Assembly: GCF_003425985.1 (NCBI RefSeq) | Contig: NZ_CP022985.1 | Coordinates: 471,501 to 535,500, forward strand | Direction of reading: 5' to 3' | DNA: 64,000 nucleotides | Source: Mariniflexile sp. TRM1-10 | Lineage (GTDB): Bacteria > Bacteroidota > Bacteroidia > Flavobacteriales > Flavobacteriaceae | Part shown: positions 1 through 11,082 of the stretch, one piece after another | Layout of the letters: each line of letters begins with the position of its first letter | Position numbering within the stretch: position 1 is the stretch's first letter | The notes under the pieces: model-generated | The model's database searches: none | Told to the model about the DNA's origin: nothing | The model's input: only the letters and a program-made list of their open reading frames with translations | Program-made: the position numbers and the translations under genes

Positions 1-983
1 AATACTTCATCCGCAGCTTTTTTAATGATCTTAGCACGTGGATCAAAGTTTTTGTAAACACGGTGACCAAAGCCCATTAAACGGAATGGATCTTCCTTGT
101 CTTTCGCTTTAGCCATATACTTTTTAGTATCACCTCCATCTTCTTTTATGGCTTCAAGCATTTCTAATACAGCTTGGTTAGCACCACCATGAAGTGGTCC
201 CCAAAGTGCTGAAATACCAGCAGATAGTGAAGCGAATAAACCTGCGTGCGATGAACCTACAATTCTAACGGTAGATGTAGAACAGTTTTGTTCGTGGTCG
301 GCATGTAAAATCAATAATTTATCTAAAGCATCAACTAATATTTTGTTTTGTTTATAATCACCATTTGGTTTTTTAAACATCATTTTTAAAATATTTTCTA
401 CATAACCTAAAGAATCGTCTCCGTAATCTAATGGCAATCCTAATTTTTTACGATAAGTCCAAGCTACCAACACTGGAAATTTACCCATTATTTTCACCAC
501 AGATTTGTACATATCTGCCTCAGAATTTACATTTACTGAAGAAGGGTTAAATGCTGTTAATGCACTGGTTAATGAAGAAATAACCCCCATTGGGTGAGCA
601 GATTTCGGAAATGCTTCTACAATTTTTTTCACATCTTCATCTACTACCGATTGTGCTTTTATATCGTTATGAAACTTTTCGTTTTGCTCTTTAGTTGGAA
701 GTTCTCCAAAAATCAAAAGGTAAGCAACTTCTAAAAAATCGGCTTTTTCAGCCAACTCTTCAATAGAATATCCTCTGTATCTTAAAATGCCTTTTTCACC
801 ATCCAAAAACGTAATAGCACTCTCGCAAGAACCTGTATTTTTATACCCCGGATCAATGGTAATTACACCTTCTGATGCGCTTCTAAAATTTGAAATATCA
901 ATAGCTAGTTCCTTTTCTGTTCCTTCTATTACAGGAAGCTCTATTTTTTTTCCGTTGACTTCAATGGTCGCAGTATTTGCCAT
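1..983 (-). CDS. gltA: Citrate synthase, 3' part cut off by window edge
   Basis: Condenses acetyl-CoA and oxaloacetate to citrate, the entry step of the TCA cycle, in the cytoplasm. About 327 residues are visible, beginning MANTATIEVNGKK; the family usually has about 430, so roughly the last 100 lie outside the window. The active-site histidine regions are both present: GPLHGGAN (His about 265) and GFGHRVY (His about 307). The ATG at 983 is the natural start and an all-beta N-terminal domain typical of type II bacterial citrate synthases follows. It lies downstream of eno on the same strand but is separated from it by a hairpin terminator, so it is probably transcribed on its own. Confidence 0.95.
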   Translation of the reverse strand, partial: MANTATIEVNGKKIELPVIEGTEKELAIDISNFRSASEGVITIDPGYKNTGSCESAITFLDGEKGILRYRGYSIEELAEKADFLEVAYLLIFGELPTKEQNEKFHNDIKAQSVVDEDVKKIVEAFPKSAHPMGVISSLTSALTAFNPSSVNVNSEADMYKSVVKIMGKFPVLVAWTYRKKLGLPLDYGDDSLGYVENILKMMFKKPNGDYKQNKILVDALDKLLILHADHEQNCSTSTVRIVGSSHAGLFASLSAGISALWGPLHGGANQAVLEMLEAIKEDGGDTKKYMAKAKDKEDPFRLMGFGHRVYKNFDPRAKIIKKAADEV

Positions 984-1104
984 AAATGTGAATGATTTTT
1001 TAATTCTTAAATTGGATTGCTAATTTACGAAATATCCCCTTATTAATAGAAGTGTTGAAAGCAAAGATTTAATCATTTAACAAATTGTTTGAAATTAATG
1101 CAAA

Positions 1105-1139
1105 AAAAAAAGCGATTATTAAAATAATAACCGCTTTTT
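1105..1139 (-). terminator. Hairpin terminator after eno
   Basis: An inverted repeat, AGCG-TTATT paired with AATAA-CGCT around an AAAA loop, is flanked by A-runs on one side and T-runs on the other. It lies 18 bases past the eno stop codon on the minus strand. The A/T flanks would let it work in both directions. Confidence 0.7.
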
Positions 1140-1156
1140 AAAAAAAATTAATTTTC

Positions 1157-2455
<1,299 letters not shown>

Positions 2456-2479
2456 TTATTTTTTAAACTTTTAATATTT

Positions 2480-2487
2480 CAAATTTA
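2480..2487 (-). promoter_or_regulatory. Possible -7 element for eno
   Basis: On the minus strand TAAATTTG matches the Bacteroidetes -7 consensus TAnnTTTG about 30 bases before the eno ATG. No convincing TTG is seen at the -33 distance, so this is tentative. Confidence 0.35.
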
Positions 2488-2562
2488 CGCTTAAATCTTG
2501 TTTATTTTGAGATGTTCTTTCAGAAATATTCAAAAAAGCGTCTATAACGTTTTAGTAAACAA

Positions 2563-2597
2563 AATCCTCAAAAAAAATTATATCTTTTTGAGGATTT
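2563..2597 (-). terminator. Hairpin terminator after carA
   Basis: The arms AATCCTCAAAAA and TTTTTGAGGATT form a perfect stem right after the carA stop. It ends transcription of the carA unit before eno. Confidence 0.75.
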
Positions 2598-2601
2598 CGT
2601 A

Positions 2602-3708
2602 CTACTTATTTTTTATATTCTCTATAAACTGATCAAAAAGGTATGACGAATCATGCGGGCCTGGACTGGCTTCTGGATGGTATTGTACAGAAAAACAATT
2701 TTTGCTTTTCATAGCTAATCCTGCAACCGTGTGGTCGTTTAGATGTACATGCGTCACTTGTAAATCTGGATGTGCCTCTGCTTCTTCTCTATTCACGGCA
2801 AAGCCATGATTTTGAGATGTTATTTCACCTTTTCCTGTGTTTATATTTTTTACCGGGTGATTAATTCCGCGGTGTCCATTATGCATTTTATAAGTTGAAA
2901 CACCATTTGCCAGCGCTATCACTTGATGTCCTAAACAAATACCAAATAATGGTAAATCCCTTTTAATAATTTCTTTCGCTAAGGTTTGCGCTTCAACCAA
3001 AGGTTGGGGATCGCCAGGCCCGTTGGATAAAAAGTAGCCATCTGGTTTAAAAGCCTCTAAATCTTCAAACTTAGCGTTATAAGGAAACACTTTTATATAA
3101 GCATCTCTTTTTGCTATGTTGCGAAGGATATTCTTTTTAATACCGATGTCCAAAGCTGCTATTTTATAAGTGGCATTAGCATCTCCAAAATAGTAAGGTT
3201 CTTTAGTAGACACTTTTGATGCTAATTCTAAGCCTTCCATATCAGGCACATCGGCAAGCTGCTTTTTAAGGCCTTCTATATTATCAACATCTGTAGAAAT
3301 AACAGCATTCATGGCACCGTTATCTCTTATATAGCTTACCAAAGCTCGGGTATCTACATCCGATATAGCTAATAGATTGTTTTTGTTTAAAAAATCCTCT
3401 AACGAACCGTCGGCTGCTTCACGAGAATAATCATAACTAAAATTTTTACATATTAATCCAGCTATTTTAATAGAATCGGATTCTATTTCTTCATCATTAA
3501 CCCCATAATTTCCAATATGCGCATTGGTTGCTACCATTAACTGACCGAAATAAGATGGGTCTGTAAAAATTTCTTGGTAACCAGTCATTCCAGTATTGAA
3601 ACATACTTCACCAAATGCTGTTCCTTGTTTGTTTCCTACTGCTTTTCCGTAAAAAATGGTGCCATCTGCTAAAAGAATGATGGCTTTTTGTCGTTTTTGA
3701 TATTTCAT
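2602..3708 (-). CDS. carA: Carbamoyl-phosphate synthase small (glutaminase) subunit
   Basis: Hydrolyses glutamine and passes ammonia to the CarB subunit for carbamoyl phosphate, feeding pyrimidine and arginine synthesis. At 368 residues it has the usual length. The N-terminal CarA domain (about 1-150, with FNTGMTGYQEIFTDPSY at 37-53) precedes a class I glutamine amidotransferase domain with Cys258 in GICLGHQ and His344 and Glu346 in YHPEASPGP. carB is not in the window. The gene is minus strand, downstream of rplQ, with terminators on both sides. Confidence 0.97.
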   Translation of the reverse strand: MKYQKRQKAIILLADGTIFYGKAVGNKQGTAFGEVCFNTGMTGYQEIFTDPSYFGQLMVATNAHIGNYGVNDEEIESDSIKIAGLICKNFSYDYSREAADGSLEDFLNKNNLLAISDVDTRALVSYIRDNGAMNAVISTDVDNIEGLKKQLADVPDMEGLELASKVSTKEPYYFGDANATYKIAALDIGIKKNILRNIAKRDAYIKVFPYNAKFEDLEAFKPDGYFLSNGPGDPQPLVEAQTLAKEIIKRDLPLFGICLGHQVIALANGVSTYKMHNGHRGINHPVKNINTGKGEITSQNHGFAVNREEAEAHPDLQVTHVHLNDHTVAGLAMKSKNCFSVQYHPEASPGPHDSSYLFDQFIENIKNK

Positions 3709-3767
3709 TCTGATTTATATGAGATTCCCGACTGTGTGGGAACAAAGTTTTGCAAAATTGCTAAAAA

Positions 3768-3798
3768 AAAAGGATAAACTAAAATAGTTTATCCTTTA
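3768..3798 (-). terminator. Hairpin terminator after rplQ
   Basis: The arms AAAGGATAAACT and AGTTTATCCTTT around a five-base loop lie about 20 bases after the rplQ stop and carry T-rich flanks. This is the end of the large ribosomal-protein run. Confidence 0.75.
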
Positions 3799-3820
3799 TA
3801 TTTTAAATGCTTATTAACAT

Positions 3821-4297
3821 TTATTCTTCCTCTTCTTTTGTTGCCTTAGGTTCAACAACCGGAGCATCTGCAGGTTTTGATCCGCCTCTTCTACTTCTAC
3901 GTGTTGTTTTCTTCTCTGGCTTGCCAGCATTGTAAAGCTCATTATAATCTACAAGCTCAATCATTGCCATATCGGCATTATCACCTAAACGGTTTCCAAG
4001 TTTAATAATTCTTGTGTAACCTCCTGGACGATTAGCAACTTTAGCCGCTACATCTCTAAACAATTCTGCTACGGCATCTTTTTGTCTTAACTTCGCCATA
4101 ACAATACGTCTGTTATGGGTTGTATCTTCTTTAGACTTAGTAATCATAGGCTCTACAAATTGTTTTAAAGCTTTTGCTTTAGCAACAGTAGTGTTGATAC
4201 GCTTGTGTTCTATTAAAGAACAAGCCATATTAGCCAACATAGATTTTCTATGCGCAGTTTGTCTACTTAAATGATTTATTTTTTTTCCGTGTCTCAT
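3821..4297 (-). CDS. rplQ: Ribosomal protein L17
   Basis: Large-subunit protein near the exit tunnel. The start [12 protein letters not shown] and the core to about residue 120 are typical. The 158 residues exceed the roughly 120-130 of the E. coli protein because of a low-complexity tail of Lys/Arg followed by Pro/Glu and ending in four glutamates, as seen in many Bacteroidetes. It follows rpoA after 139 bases that contain a long inverted repeat. Confidence 0.97.
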   Translation of the reverse strand: MRHGKKINHLSRQTAHRKSMLANMACSLIEHKRINTTVAKAKALKQFVEPMITKSKEDTTHNRRIVMAKLRQKDAVAELFRDVAAKVANRPGGYTRIIKLGNRLGDNADMAMIELVDYNELYNAGKPEKKTTRRSRRGGSKPADAPVVEPKATKEEEE

Positions 4298-4380
4298 GAC
4301 ATTGTTGTTATCATCATCTTGCTTCTATACCTATGTTAAGGGAGCAAACTATGATGGGTTAATTTTATTTACGACTTACG

Positions 4381-4426
4381 ATTTATGAATTACGATATTA
4401 AAATTCTAAAATCGTAATTCGTAAAT
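4381..4426. repeat. 16-bp inverted repeat between rpoA and rplQ
   Basis: ATTTATGAATTACGAT at 4381-4396 pairs with ATCGTAATTCGTAAAT at 4411-4426, with one wobble and a 14-base loop. It sits inside the rpoA-rplQ message. It has no T-tract like a classic terminator, so a processing or attenuation element or an extragenic palindrome is possible. Confidence 0.6.
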
Positions 4427-4436
4427 CTAAAATCTT

Positions 4437-5429
4437 CTAGTCTTTATCTAATTTATATTTGCTTAAATCCATTCCGAAGTTTAAACCTTTAACGTTTACA
4501 AGCTCTTCAAGCTCTGTTAAAGACTTTTTACCAAAGTTTCTGAATTTCATTAAGTCATTTTTGTTGAAAGATACCAAGTCTCCTAAAGTATCAACTTCTG
4601 CAGCTTTTAAACAGTTAAGTGCGCGTACAGATAAATCCATATCGATCAACTTAGTTTTAAGCAACTGACGCATGTGAAGCGATTCTTCATCATAAGTTTC
4701 AGTTTGTGCAATTTCATCAGCCTCTAAAGTGATACGCTCATCAGAGAATAACATGAAGTGATGAATTAATGTTTTAGCAGCCTCGGTTAATGCATCTTGA
4801 GGTGTGATTGAACCATCAGTAATGATTTCAAAAACCAGTTTTTCGTAATCGGTTTTTTGCTCAACACGATAGTTTTCAATGCTATATTTAACATTCTTTA
4901 TAGGCGTGTATATAGAATCTGTAAAGATAGTTCCAACTGGTGCAGCAGCTTTTTTGTTTTCTTCTGCAGGAACATAGCCTCTACCTTTTTCTATAGTAAT
5001 TTCCATATTGAAATTAACTTTAGGATCTAAGTTACAGATTACTAACTCTGTATTTAAAACTTGGAATCCAGAAATGAATTTTTGGAAATCACCAGCTGTA
5101 ATTTGTTCTTGACCTGATATTGAAATAGAAATAGATTCATTATCGATATCTTCAATTTGTCTTTTAAAACGAGCTTGTTTTAAATTTAAAATGATTTCAG
5201 TAACATCTTCAACCACTCCAGCAATTGCTGAAAATTCATGATCTACACCTTCTATTCTAACTGATGTAATGGCGAATCCTTCTAATGAAGATAGTAAAAC
5301 TCTTCTTAATGCGTTACCTACTGTTAAACCATAACCAGGTTCTAAAGGGCGAAATTCGAATTTCCCTTCAAAATCTGTTGAATCAATCATGATTACTTTG
5401 TCGGGCTTTTGAAAATTAAATACTGCCAT
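4437..5429 (-). CDS. rpoA: RNA polymerase alpha subunit
   Basis: Scaffold subunit of RNA polymerase. The 330-residue length matches the family. The N-terminal dimerisation domain has [18 protein letters not shown] at 37-54. The C-terminal domain, from about residue 250, has the [20 protein letters not shown] and [11 protein letters not shown] helices that contact DNA and regulators. It lies in the rpsD-rpoA-rplQ group, the usual end of the alpha operon. Confidence 0.98.
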   Translation of the reverse strand: MAVFNFQKPDKVIMIDSTDFEGKFEFRPLEPGYGLTVGNALRRVLLSSLEGFAITSVRIEGVDHEFSAIAGVVEDVTEIILNLKQARFKRQIEDIDNESISISISGQEQITAGDFQKFISGFQVLNTELVICNLDPKVNFNMEITIEKGRGYVPAEENKKAAAPVGTIFTDSIYTPIKNVKYSIENYRVEQKTDYEKLVFEIITDGSITPQDALTEAAKTLIHHFMLFSDERITLEADEIAQTETYDEESLHMRQLLKTKLIDMDLSVRALNCLKAAEVDTLGDLVSFNKNDLMKFRNFGKKSLTELEELVNVKGLNFGMDLSKYKLDKD

Positions 5430-5523
5430 ATGTTCTTCGTTTTAATTGTTATTTAGTTGCGCGGTTTAAAAGTTTGAAGAAGACTAAAAAACCCTTTGGC
5501 CAAATACCAATATGATTAATTTA

Positions 5524-6129
5524 TTATTTAGAATATAATTCGACGATGAATTGTTCGTTTATGTTTTCTGGAATTTGAATTCTTGCAGGAACAGAAACAT
5601 AAGTTCCTTGTTTTGTATCGTCATTCCAAGTAATCCATTCATAAACATGACTTGAGTTTGAAAGAGATCTTTCGATAGACTCAAGAGATTTAGATTTTTC
5701 TCTTACAGCTACGACATCACCTGCTTGCAATTGGTATGAAGGAATATTTACTAATTCTCCATTTACAGTAATGTGTCTGTGTGATACTAATTGTCTAGCA
5801 CCGCTTCTAGAAGGAGCTATTCCCATTCTATATACTACGTTATCTAATCTAGATTCGCAAAGTTGTAATAAAACTTCACCTGTAATACCTTGAGCAGCTC
5901 TAGCGCTTTTAAATATATTTCTGAATTGACGCTCTAAAATACCATATGTGTATTTTGCCTTTTGCTTTTCCATTAATTGGATTGCGTATTCAGATCTTTT
6001 TCCACGTTTTCTTGCGTTACCGTGTTGACCTGGAGGATAATTTCTTTTCTCAAAAGATTTATCTTCTCCAAATATAGCTTCGCCAAATTTACGAGCTATT
6101 TTAGTTTTAGGACCAGTATATCTTGCCAT
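5524..6129 (-). CDS. rpsD: Ribosomal protein S4
   Basis: Primary 16S rRNA-binding protein and, in E. coli, the regulator of the alpha operon. It has 201 residues, starting [17 protein letters not shown], with the S4 RNA-binding domain [12 protein letters not shown]...[15 protein letters not shown] at about 91-125. No zinc-binding cysteine cluster is present near the N-terminus. It is preceded by a likely internal promoter and followed by rpoA. Confidence 0.97.
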   Translation of the reverse strand: MARYTGPKTKIARKFGEAIFGEDKSFEKRNYPPGQHGNARKRGKRSEYAIQLMEKQKAKYTYGILERQFRNIFKSARAAQGITGEVLLQLCESRLDNVVYRMGIAPSRSGARQLVSHRHITVNGELVNIPSYQLQAGDVVAVREKSKSLESIERSLSNSSHVYEWITWNDDTKQGTYVSVPARIQIPENINEQFIVELYSK

Positions 6130-6234
6130 TTTAAAATTGTTTTTTTTAAGAGTGATTATGAATTAAGGTCTTAATCTTATCCTTCGATAATCGTTGATCT
6201 CTTTTTGATACTTGTTATTATTTTTTTCAGTTTG

Positions 6235-6263
6235 CAAATTTACACATAAAAAATTGATATCAA
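6235..6263 (-). promoter_or_regulatory. Internal promoter before rpsD
   Basis: On the minus strand TTG (6261-6263), 18 bases, then TAAATTTG (6235-6242) fits the Bacteroidetes -33/-7 pattern. It lies in the 180-base gap between rpsK and rpsD, so rpsD-rpoA-rplQ can probably be transcribed separately from the upstream ribosomal genes. The palindrome TTGATATCAA overlaps the -33 side. Confidence 0.55.
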
Positions 6264-6309
6264 CTATTTAAAAACAATTGATATTAATTTTTATTTTAAT
6301 GTATAAAAT

Positions 6310-6702
6310 TTATACTCTTCTACGCTTTGGAGGACGACATCCATTATGTGGAAGTGGCGTAACATCAATAATTTCTGTTACTTCAATACCTGCATTATGA
6401 ATAGAACGGATAGCAGATTCTCTACCATTTCCTGGACCTTTAACATATACTTTTACTTTCTTCAAACCAGCCTCTAAAGCAACAGCCGAAGCATCTTCAG
6501 CAGCTAATTGTGCAGCATAAGGCGTGTTTTTCTTAGAACCTCTAAATCCCATCTTACCAGCAGAAGACCAAGAAATTACGTCTCCTTTCTTGTTGGTAAG
6601 TGCAATTATAATGTTGTTGAAAGAAGCATTAACATGAGCTTCTCCTACAGAGTCTACAATAACTTTACGTTTTTTTGTAGTTTTTGTGTTTGATTTTGCC
6701 AT
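6310..6702 (-). CDS. rpsK: Ribosomal protein S11
   Basis: Small-subunit platform protein near the E site. It has 130 residues, with the conserved core [20 protein letters not shown] and the invariant C-terminal CRPPKRRRV. It follows rpsM and is the last gene before the internal rpsD promoter. Confidence 0.98.
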   Translation of the reverse strand: MAKSNTKTTKKRKVIVDSVGEAHVNASFNNIIIALTNKKGDVISWSSAGKMGFRGSKKNTPYAAQLAAEDASAVALEAGLKKVKVYVKGPGNGRESAIRSIHNAGIEVTEIIDVTPLPHNGCRPPKRRRV

Positions 6703-6803
6703 TTATTATAGTTTTCAGTTATTAGTTGATAGTCGCTAGAATCCTAAACCTTTTATAATTTCAAACAGATTCCTTCCAACGTCTAAATACTAAAGACTAA
6801 TTG

Positions 6804-7178
6804 TTATTTAGTTGCTTTTTTCTTGTTAGCAACAGTTTTTCTTCTACCTTTTCTAGTTCTAGAGTTGTTTTTTGTACGTTGCCCTCTTAACGGAAGCCCC
6901 GATCTGTGACGAATTCCTCTGTAACATCCAATATCCATTAAACGTTTAATGTTCAATTGGATTTCAGAACGTAATTCACCTTCGATTGTAAAAGTACCAA
7001 CAGCTTCACGAATACCACTAATTTGGTCGTCGTTCCAATCTTGAACTTTAATACTTTCATCAACATTAGCTGCTGCTAATATTTCTTTAGCTCTACTTCT
7101 ACCTACTCCATAGATATAAGTTAAAGCTATAACTCCTCTTTTGTTTTTTGGTATGTCTACACCTGCAATTCTTGCCAT
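6804..7178 (-). CDS. rpsM: Ribosomal protein S13
   Basis: Head protein of the 30S subunit that contacts L5 and the P-site tRNA. It has 124 residues, starting [15 protein letters not shown], with the helix-two-turn-helix region and the basic tail [19 protein letters not shown]. It is closely followed by rpsK. Confidence 0.98.
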   Translation of the reverse strand: MARIAGVDIPKNKRGVIALTYIYGVGRSRAKEILAAANVDESIKVQDWNDDQISGIREAVGTFTIEGELRSEIQLNIKRLMDIGCYRGIRHRSGLPLRGQRTKNNSRTRKGRRKTVANKKKATK

Positions 7179-7180
7179 AA

Positions 7181-7297
7181 TTACCCTTGTCTTTGTTTAA
7201 ATCTAGGATTCTTTTTGTTTATCACGTAAAGTCTACCTTTTCTACGTACGATTATACAATCTGCACTTCTTTTTTTTACTGATGCTCTTACTTTCAT
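7181..7297 (-). CDS. rpmJ: Ribosomal protein L36
   Basis: A 38-residue protein starting [21 protein letters not shown], which is full length for L36. Only one cysteine (Cys14) is present, so it is the form lacking the zinc-binding Cys/His set. The stop codon is 2 bases before the rpsM start. It lies between infA and rpsM, the usual position for this gene. Confidence 0.95.
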   Translation of the reverse strand: MKVRASVKKRSADCIIVRRKGRLYVINKKNPRFKQRQG

Positions 7298-7305
7298 CTT
7301 TTTCT

Positions 7306-7337
7306 AGTTTAAAAGTTTAAAGTTTAAAGTTTAAAGT
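7306..7337. repeat. Short tandem repeat between infA and rpmJ
   Basis: Four to five tandem copies of the 7-mer AGTTTAA, with one extra A between the first two, lie in the 85-base gap between infA and rpmJ. This is a simple repeat with potential for length change by slippage. Confidence 0.7.
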
Positions 7338-7382
7338 TGTTTAAGTATTAACTTTTTACTTTATAACTTTTCAACTTAATCT

Positions 7383-7598
7383 TTAGTATCTATAAGTTAT
7401 TCTCGCCTTAGATAAATCATAAGGACTCATTTCTAATTTCACTTTATCTCCTGGCAATAATTTAATATAATGCATACGCATTTTACCGGAAATATGTGCT
7501 GTCACAATGTGACCGTTCTCTAATTCAACACGGAACATCGCATTTGATAATGCTTCTATAATGGTTCCATCTTGTTCTATTGCTGCCTGTTTTGCCAT
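7383..7598 (-). CDS. infA: Translation initiation factor IF-1
   Basis: Binds the ribosomal A site during initiation. It has 71 residues forming a single OB fold: [20 protein letters not shown], then [19 protein letters not shown] and ending SKARITYRY. It is separated from secY by only 9 bases, with no map or adk between them. Confidence 0.98.
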   Translation of the reverse strand: MAKQAAIEQDGTIIEALSNAMFRVELENGHIVTAHISGKMRMHYIKLLPGDKVKLEMSPYDLSKARITYRY

Positions 7599-7607
7599 AG
7601 TATAATA

Positions 7608-8954
7608 TTAAGCTATTGCTTTTCTATTTTTACCTGTTTTCATCAAGCCATCATAGTGTCTATTTAACAAATAAGAGTTTACTTGTTGCATAGTATCTAT
7701 AGCTACACCCACTAAAATGATTAATGAAGTGCCTCCAAAAAATAATGCCCATCCTTGTTGAACGCCCATAATTTTAACTATTAACGCTGGGAACACAGCT
7801 ATGAATGCTAAAAATATAGAACCCGGTAAGGTAATTTGAGACATTATCTTATCTAAATATTCAGAAGTTTCAGAACCTGGACGAATACCAGGAATAAAAC
7901 CACCACTACGTTTTAAATCGTCTGCCATTTTATTGGTAGGCACCGTAATTGCTGTATAAAAATATGTGAATATTATAATTAATATAGCAAATGTGATGTT
8001 ATAGGCCAACCCGAAAATATCTGCATAGTTAGTTTGCATCCAAGATCCAAAAGTAGTTTCTTTTAAAAGTGAAGAGCCACCAATTAAACTAGGAACAAAC
8101 ATAATTGCCTGTGCAAATATAATAGGCATTACTCCAGAAGCATTAAGCTTTAATGGAATATACTGTCTAGAACCTGCCATGGCGCTTTTTTCGTAATCGC
8201 CTGAAGCAGTTCTTCTTGCATATTGTACTGCAATTTTTCTAACAGCCATAACTAACATAATACATCCAAGAATGATAACGAACCATAATACCAATTCAAA
8301 AAGAATAAGCATCACGTTGTTACCTTCCAATCTTGTAGCTGCATTTTGAATAAATGATGCTGGCATTGTTGCTATAATACCCACCATAATTAATAAGGAA
8401 ATACCATTACCAATACCTTTATCGGTAATTTTTTCTCCTAACCACATGGCAAAGATACAGCCTGTTACTAAAATAGTAACAGAAGAGAAATAGAATAATG
8501 GTCCTGTGCCTAGTAAAAATGCACTTGTAGGTATTCCCAATGCTGGTAAACTAGCTAAATAACCTGGTGCTTGTAACAAACAGATTGCAATAGTTAACCA
8601 ACGTGTAATTTGATTAATTTTCTTTTGACCACTAGCACCTTCCTTTTGTAGTTTTTGTAAATAAGGAATTGCTATTCCCATTAACTGAACAACAATAGAA
8701 GCTGAAATGTATGGCATGATACCCAATGCAAAAACCGAAGCATTTGCAAAAGCACCACCTGTAAAAGCATTAAGTAACCCTAATAAACCACCATCGGCAC
8801 TATCGGCTAAACCCTCTAATTGGGCAGCGTCAATACCTGGCAGCACTACTTGAGCACCAAAACGGTAAACCAATAACAGACCAAGTGTAACTATGATTCT
8901 GTTTCTTAGTTCTTCTATTTTCCAAACATTCTTTAACGATTCTATAAATTTCAT
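7608..8954 (-). CDS. secY: Protein translocase channel subunit SecY
   Basis: Central channel of the Sec translocon in the inner membrane. The 448 residues are consistent with ten transmembrane helices. Recognisable segments are the first helix RIIVTLGLLLVYRFG, the plug region, and the conserved cytoplasmic loop GIRPGSETSEYLDKIMSQITLPGS near residue 355. It lies 15 bases downstream of rplO in the spc-type order. Confidence 0.98.
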   Translation of the reverse strand: MKFIESLKNVWKIEELRNRIIVTLGLLLVYRFGAQVVLPGIDAAQLEGLADSADGGLLGLLNAFTGGAFANASVFALGIMPYISASIVVQLMGIAIPYLQKLQKEGASGQKKINQITRWLTIAICLLQAPGYLASLPALGIPTSAFLLGTGPLFYFSSVTILVTGCIFAMWLGEKITDKGIGNGISLLIMVGIIATMPASFIQNAATRLEGNNVMLILFELVLWFVIILGCIMLVMAVRKIAVQYARRTASGDYEKSAMAGSRQYIPLKLNASGVMPIIFAQAIMFVPSLIGGSSLLKETTFGSWMQTNYADIFGLAYNITFAILIIIFTYFYTAITVPTNKMADDLKRSGGFIPGIRPGSETSEYLDKIMSQITLPGSIFLAFIAVFPALIVKIMGVQQGWALFFGGTSLIILVGVAIDTMQQVNSYLLNRHYDGLMKTGKNRKAIA

Positions 8955-8969
8955 ACTTACAATAAGGTC

Positions 8970-9422
8970 TTATAACGTTACAGCTTCTCCTCCAGCAGCT
9001 TCGATAGCAGCTTTTGCTGAAGCAGTAAATTTATGTGCTGATACTTTTAATTTTGTTTTTAACTCACCTCTACCTAATATTTTAACTAGGTCGTTTTTTC
9101 CAATTAAACGGTTAGTGAATAATGTTTCAAAATCTACGGTGTCAGTTGCTTTTTTATCATCAACCAATTGTTGTAAGGTATCTAAATTGATACCTTGATA
9201 CTCTACACGGTTAACGTTAGTAAAACCAAATTTAGGAACACGTCTTTGAAGTGGCATTTGACCTCCTTCAAATCCTATTTTCTTAGAATAACCAGAACGG
9301 GATTTAGCACCTTTGTGACCACGGGTTGCCGTACCACCTTTACCAGAACCCTGTCCACGTCCTATTCTTTTTCCTTGATTTTTAACTGAACCTTCTGCAG
9401 GTTTTAAATTACTTAAATCCAT
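8970..9422 (-). CDS. rplO: Ribosomal protein L15
   Basis: Large-subunit assembly protein. It has 150 residues with the Gly/Arg/Lys-rich N-terminal extension (GRGQGSGKGGTATRGHKGAKSR) and the C-terminal KVSAHKFTASAKAAIEAAGG. It sits between rpmD and secY as in the classic spc operon. Confidence 0.98.
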   Translation of the reverse strand: MDLSNLKPAEGSVKNQGKRIGRGQGSGKGGTATRGHKGAKSRSGYSKKIGFEGGQMPLQRRVPKFGFTNVNRVEYQGINLDTLQQLVDDKKATDTVDFETLFTNRLIGKNDLVKILGRGELKTKLKVSAHKFTASAKAAIEAAGGEAVTL

Positions 9423-9436
9423 TTTTCAGTATATTA

Positions 9437-9619
9437 TTATTTAATTTCTTCAACAGAAACTAAGTGATTTACTTTACTTACCATACCAAGAATACTTGAT
9501 GTAGCTTCGTGCTCTTTTACCTGACCGATCTTTTTAAGACCTAGAGATATTAATACTCGTTTTTGTCTTAGCGGACAATTGATTGCGCTTTTAACTTTTG
9601 TTACTTTAATTTTTGCCAT
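9437..9619 (-). CDS. rpmD: Ribosomal protein L30
   Basis: Small protein of the 50S subunit. It has 60 residues, KIKVTKVKSAINCPLRQKRV near the start and SILGMVSKVNHLVSVEE at the end, matching the short bacterial L30. It lies between rpsE and rplO. Confidence 0.96.
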   Translation of the reverse strand: MAKIKVTKVKSAINCPLRQKRVLISLGLKKIGQVKEHEATSSILGMVSKVNHLVSVEEIK

Positions 9620-9630
9620 CTCTGTCTGTA

Positions 9631-10155
9631 TTAAGCTTTAAATACTTGTTCAAGTGAAATACCTCTATCTCGAGCAATGGTATTGGCATCCCTTAATTGT
9701 AATAAAGCATCAAAAGTTGCTTTTACAACGTTATGAGGATTTGATGATCCTTGAGATTTTGATAATACATCATGTACACCAACTGCCTCAAGCACTGTTC
9801 TTACAGCACCACCAGCAATAACACCTGTACCTTGGGCAGCAGGAATAATGTTTACTCTTGCTCCACCAAATTTACCTTTTTGCTCATGCGGTAAAGTTTT
9901 CCCTTTTAAAGGAATACGAACCAGGTTTTTCTTAGCATCTTCAACAGCTTTTGCAATTGCACTAGCAACGTCTTTAGATTTTCCTAAACCTTGTCCTACA
10001 ACACCAGCTTCATCACCAACTACAACAATTGCTGAGAAACCAAATGCTCTACCACCTTTAGTTACTTTTGTAACTCTTTGTACACCAACTAAACGATCTT
10101 TAAGATCTAATCCACCTGGTTTTACTAATTCTGCGCTTTTATATTTACGATACAT
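9631..10155 (-). CDS. rpsE: Ribosomal protein S5
   Basis: Small-subunit protein involved in decoding fidelity. It has 174 residues: the double-stranded RNA-binding-like domain [20 protein letters not shown] followed by [16 protein letters not shown] motifs (here [20 protein letters not shown]). The stop codon is 6 bases into the gap after rplR. Confidence 0.98.
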   Translation of the reverse strand: MYRKYKSAELVKPGGLDLKDRLVGVQRVTKVTKGGRAFGFSAIVVVGDEAGVVGQGLGKSKDVASAIAKAVEDAKKNLVRIPLKGKTLPHEQKGKFGGARVNIIPAAQGTGVIAGGAVRTVLEAVGVHDVLSKSQGSSNPHNVVKATFDALLQLRDANTIARDRGISLEQVFKA

Positions 10156-10161
10156 AATTTC

Positions 10162-10518
10162 TTAGAATTTAAGTCCTGCTTCTCTAGCTCCTTCAGCTAA
10201 TGATTTTACTCTACCATGATATAAATAACCACCTCTATCAAAAGCGATAGTCTCTACACCTGCTTTTAAAGCTTTTTCAGCAAGCGCCTTACCTACTAAT
10301 TTAGCTACTTCAATTTTAGTTGCTTTTGCAGAACTAATATCTTTATCTCTTGAAGATGCTGCACTGATTGTTACACCAGTTACGTCATCTACAACTTGAG
10401 CATAAATTTCTTTATTGCTTCTAAAAACAGTTAATCTCGGTCTAGCTTCTGTACCAGAAACTATCTTGCGTATTCTGCTTTTAATTCTTATTCTTCTTTC
10501 GTATTTTGTCAATGCCAT
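10162..10518 (-). CDS. rplR: Ribosomal protein L18
   Basis: Binds 5S rRNA with L5 and L25. It has 118 residues, with [20 protein letters not shown] in the centre and the family ending [20 protein letters not shown]. It lies between rplF and rpsE. Confidence 0.98.
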   Translation of the reverse strand: MALTKYERRIRIKSRIRKIVSGTEARPRLTVFRSNKEIYAQVVDDVTGVTISAASSRDKDISSAKATKIEVAKLVGKALAEKALKAGVETIAFDRGGYLYHGRVKSLAEGAREAGLKF

Positions 10519-10528
10519 AACTTACTTA

Positions 10529-11071
10529 TTAAGCTGATTTACCTGCTTTTCTTCTTAATACCTCACCAACAAACTTGATACCTTTACCTTTGTAAGGTTC
10601 TGGTCTTCTAAATCCACGGATTTTAGCAGCAACTTGTCCAACAAGCTGCTTATCGTGAGATGTTAGTTTAATGATTGGGTTTTTTCCTTTTTCTGAAACT
10701 GTTTCAACTTTAACTTCTGGAGCTAAACTCATAACTATAGCATGAGAGAAACCTAAAGCTAATTCCAGTTTTTGACCTTGGTTGCTAGCTCTGTATCCTA
10801 CCCCTACTAATTCTAATTCTTTAGTCCATCCTTTAGAAACGCCTTCAATCATGTTTAGCATTAATGATCTATATAAACCATGTTTAGCTTTTTGATCTTT
10901 AGAATCAGAAGAACGTGTTACTAAAACATTTCCATCTTCAACTTTAATATTTACAGAATCGTAATTTTGAGTTAATTCTCCTAATTTTCCTTTTACTGTA
11001 ACTACTCCGTCCTTTATATCAACTGTAACGCCTTCTGGAATTACTACTGGGTTATTACCTATTCTTGACAT
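10529..11071 (-). CDS. rplF: Ribosomal protein L6
   Basis: Large-subunit protein near the factor-binding site. It has 180 residues starting MSRIGNNPVVIPEGV and consists of two related domains. The C-terminal RRPEPYKGKGIKF signature is at about 154-166. Confidence 0.98.
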   Translation of the reverse strand: MSRIGNNPVVIPEGVTVDIKDGVVTVKGKLGELTQNYDSVNIKVEDGNVLVTRSSDSKDQKAKHGLYRSLMLNMIEGVSKGWTKELELVGVGYRASNQGQKLELALGFSHAIVMSLAPEVKVETVSEKGKNPIIKLTSHDKQLVGQVAAKIRGFRRPEPYKGKGIKFVGEVLRRKAGKSA

Positions 11072-11082
11072 ATCTTATCTTT

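Noticed and set aside
984..1104. Riboswitch or leader RNA before gltA
   Set aside because: No conserved aptamer motif or nested stems are visible; only AT-rich sequence.
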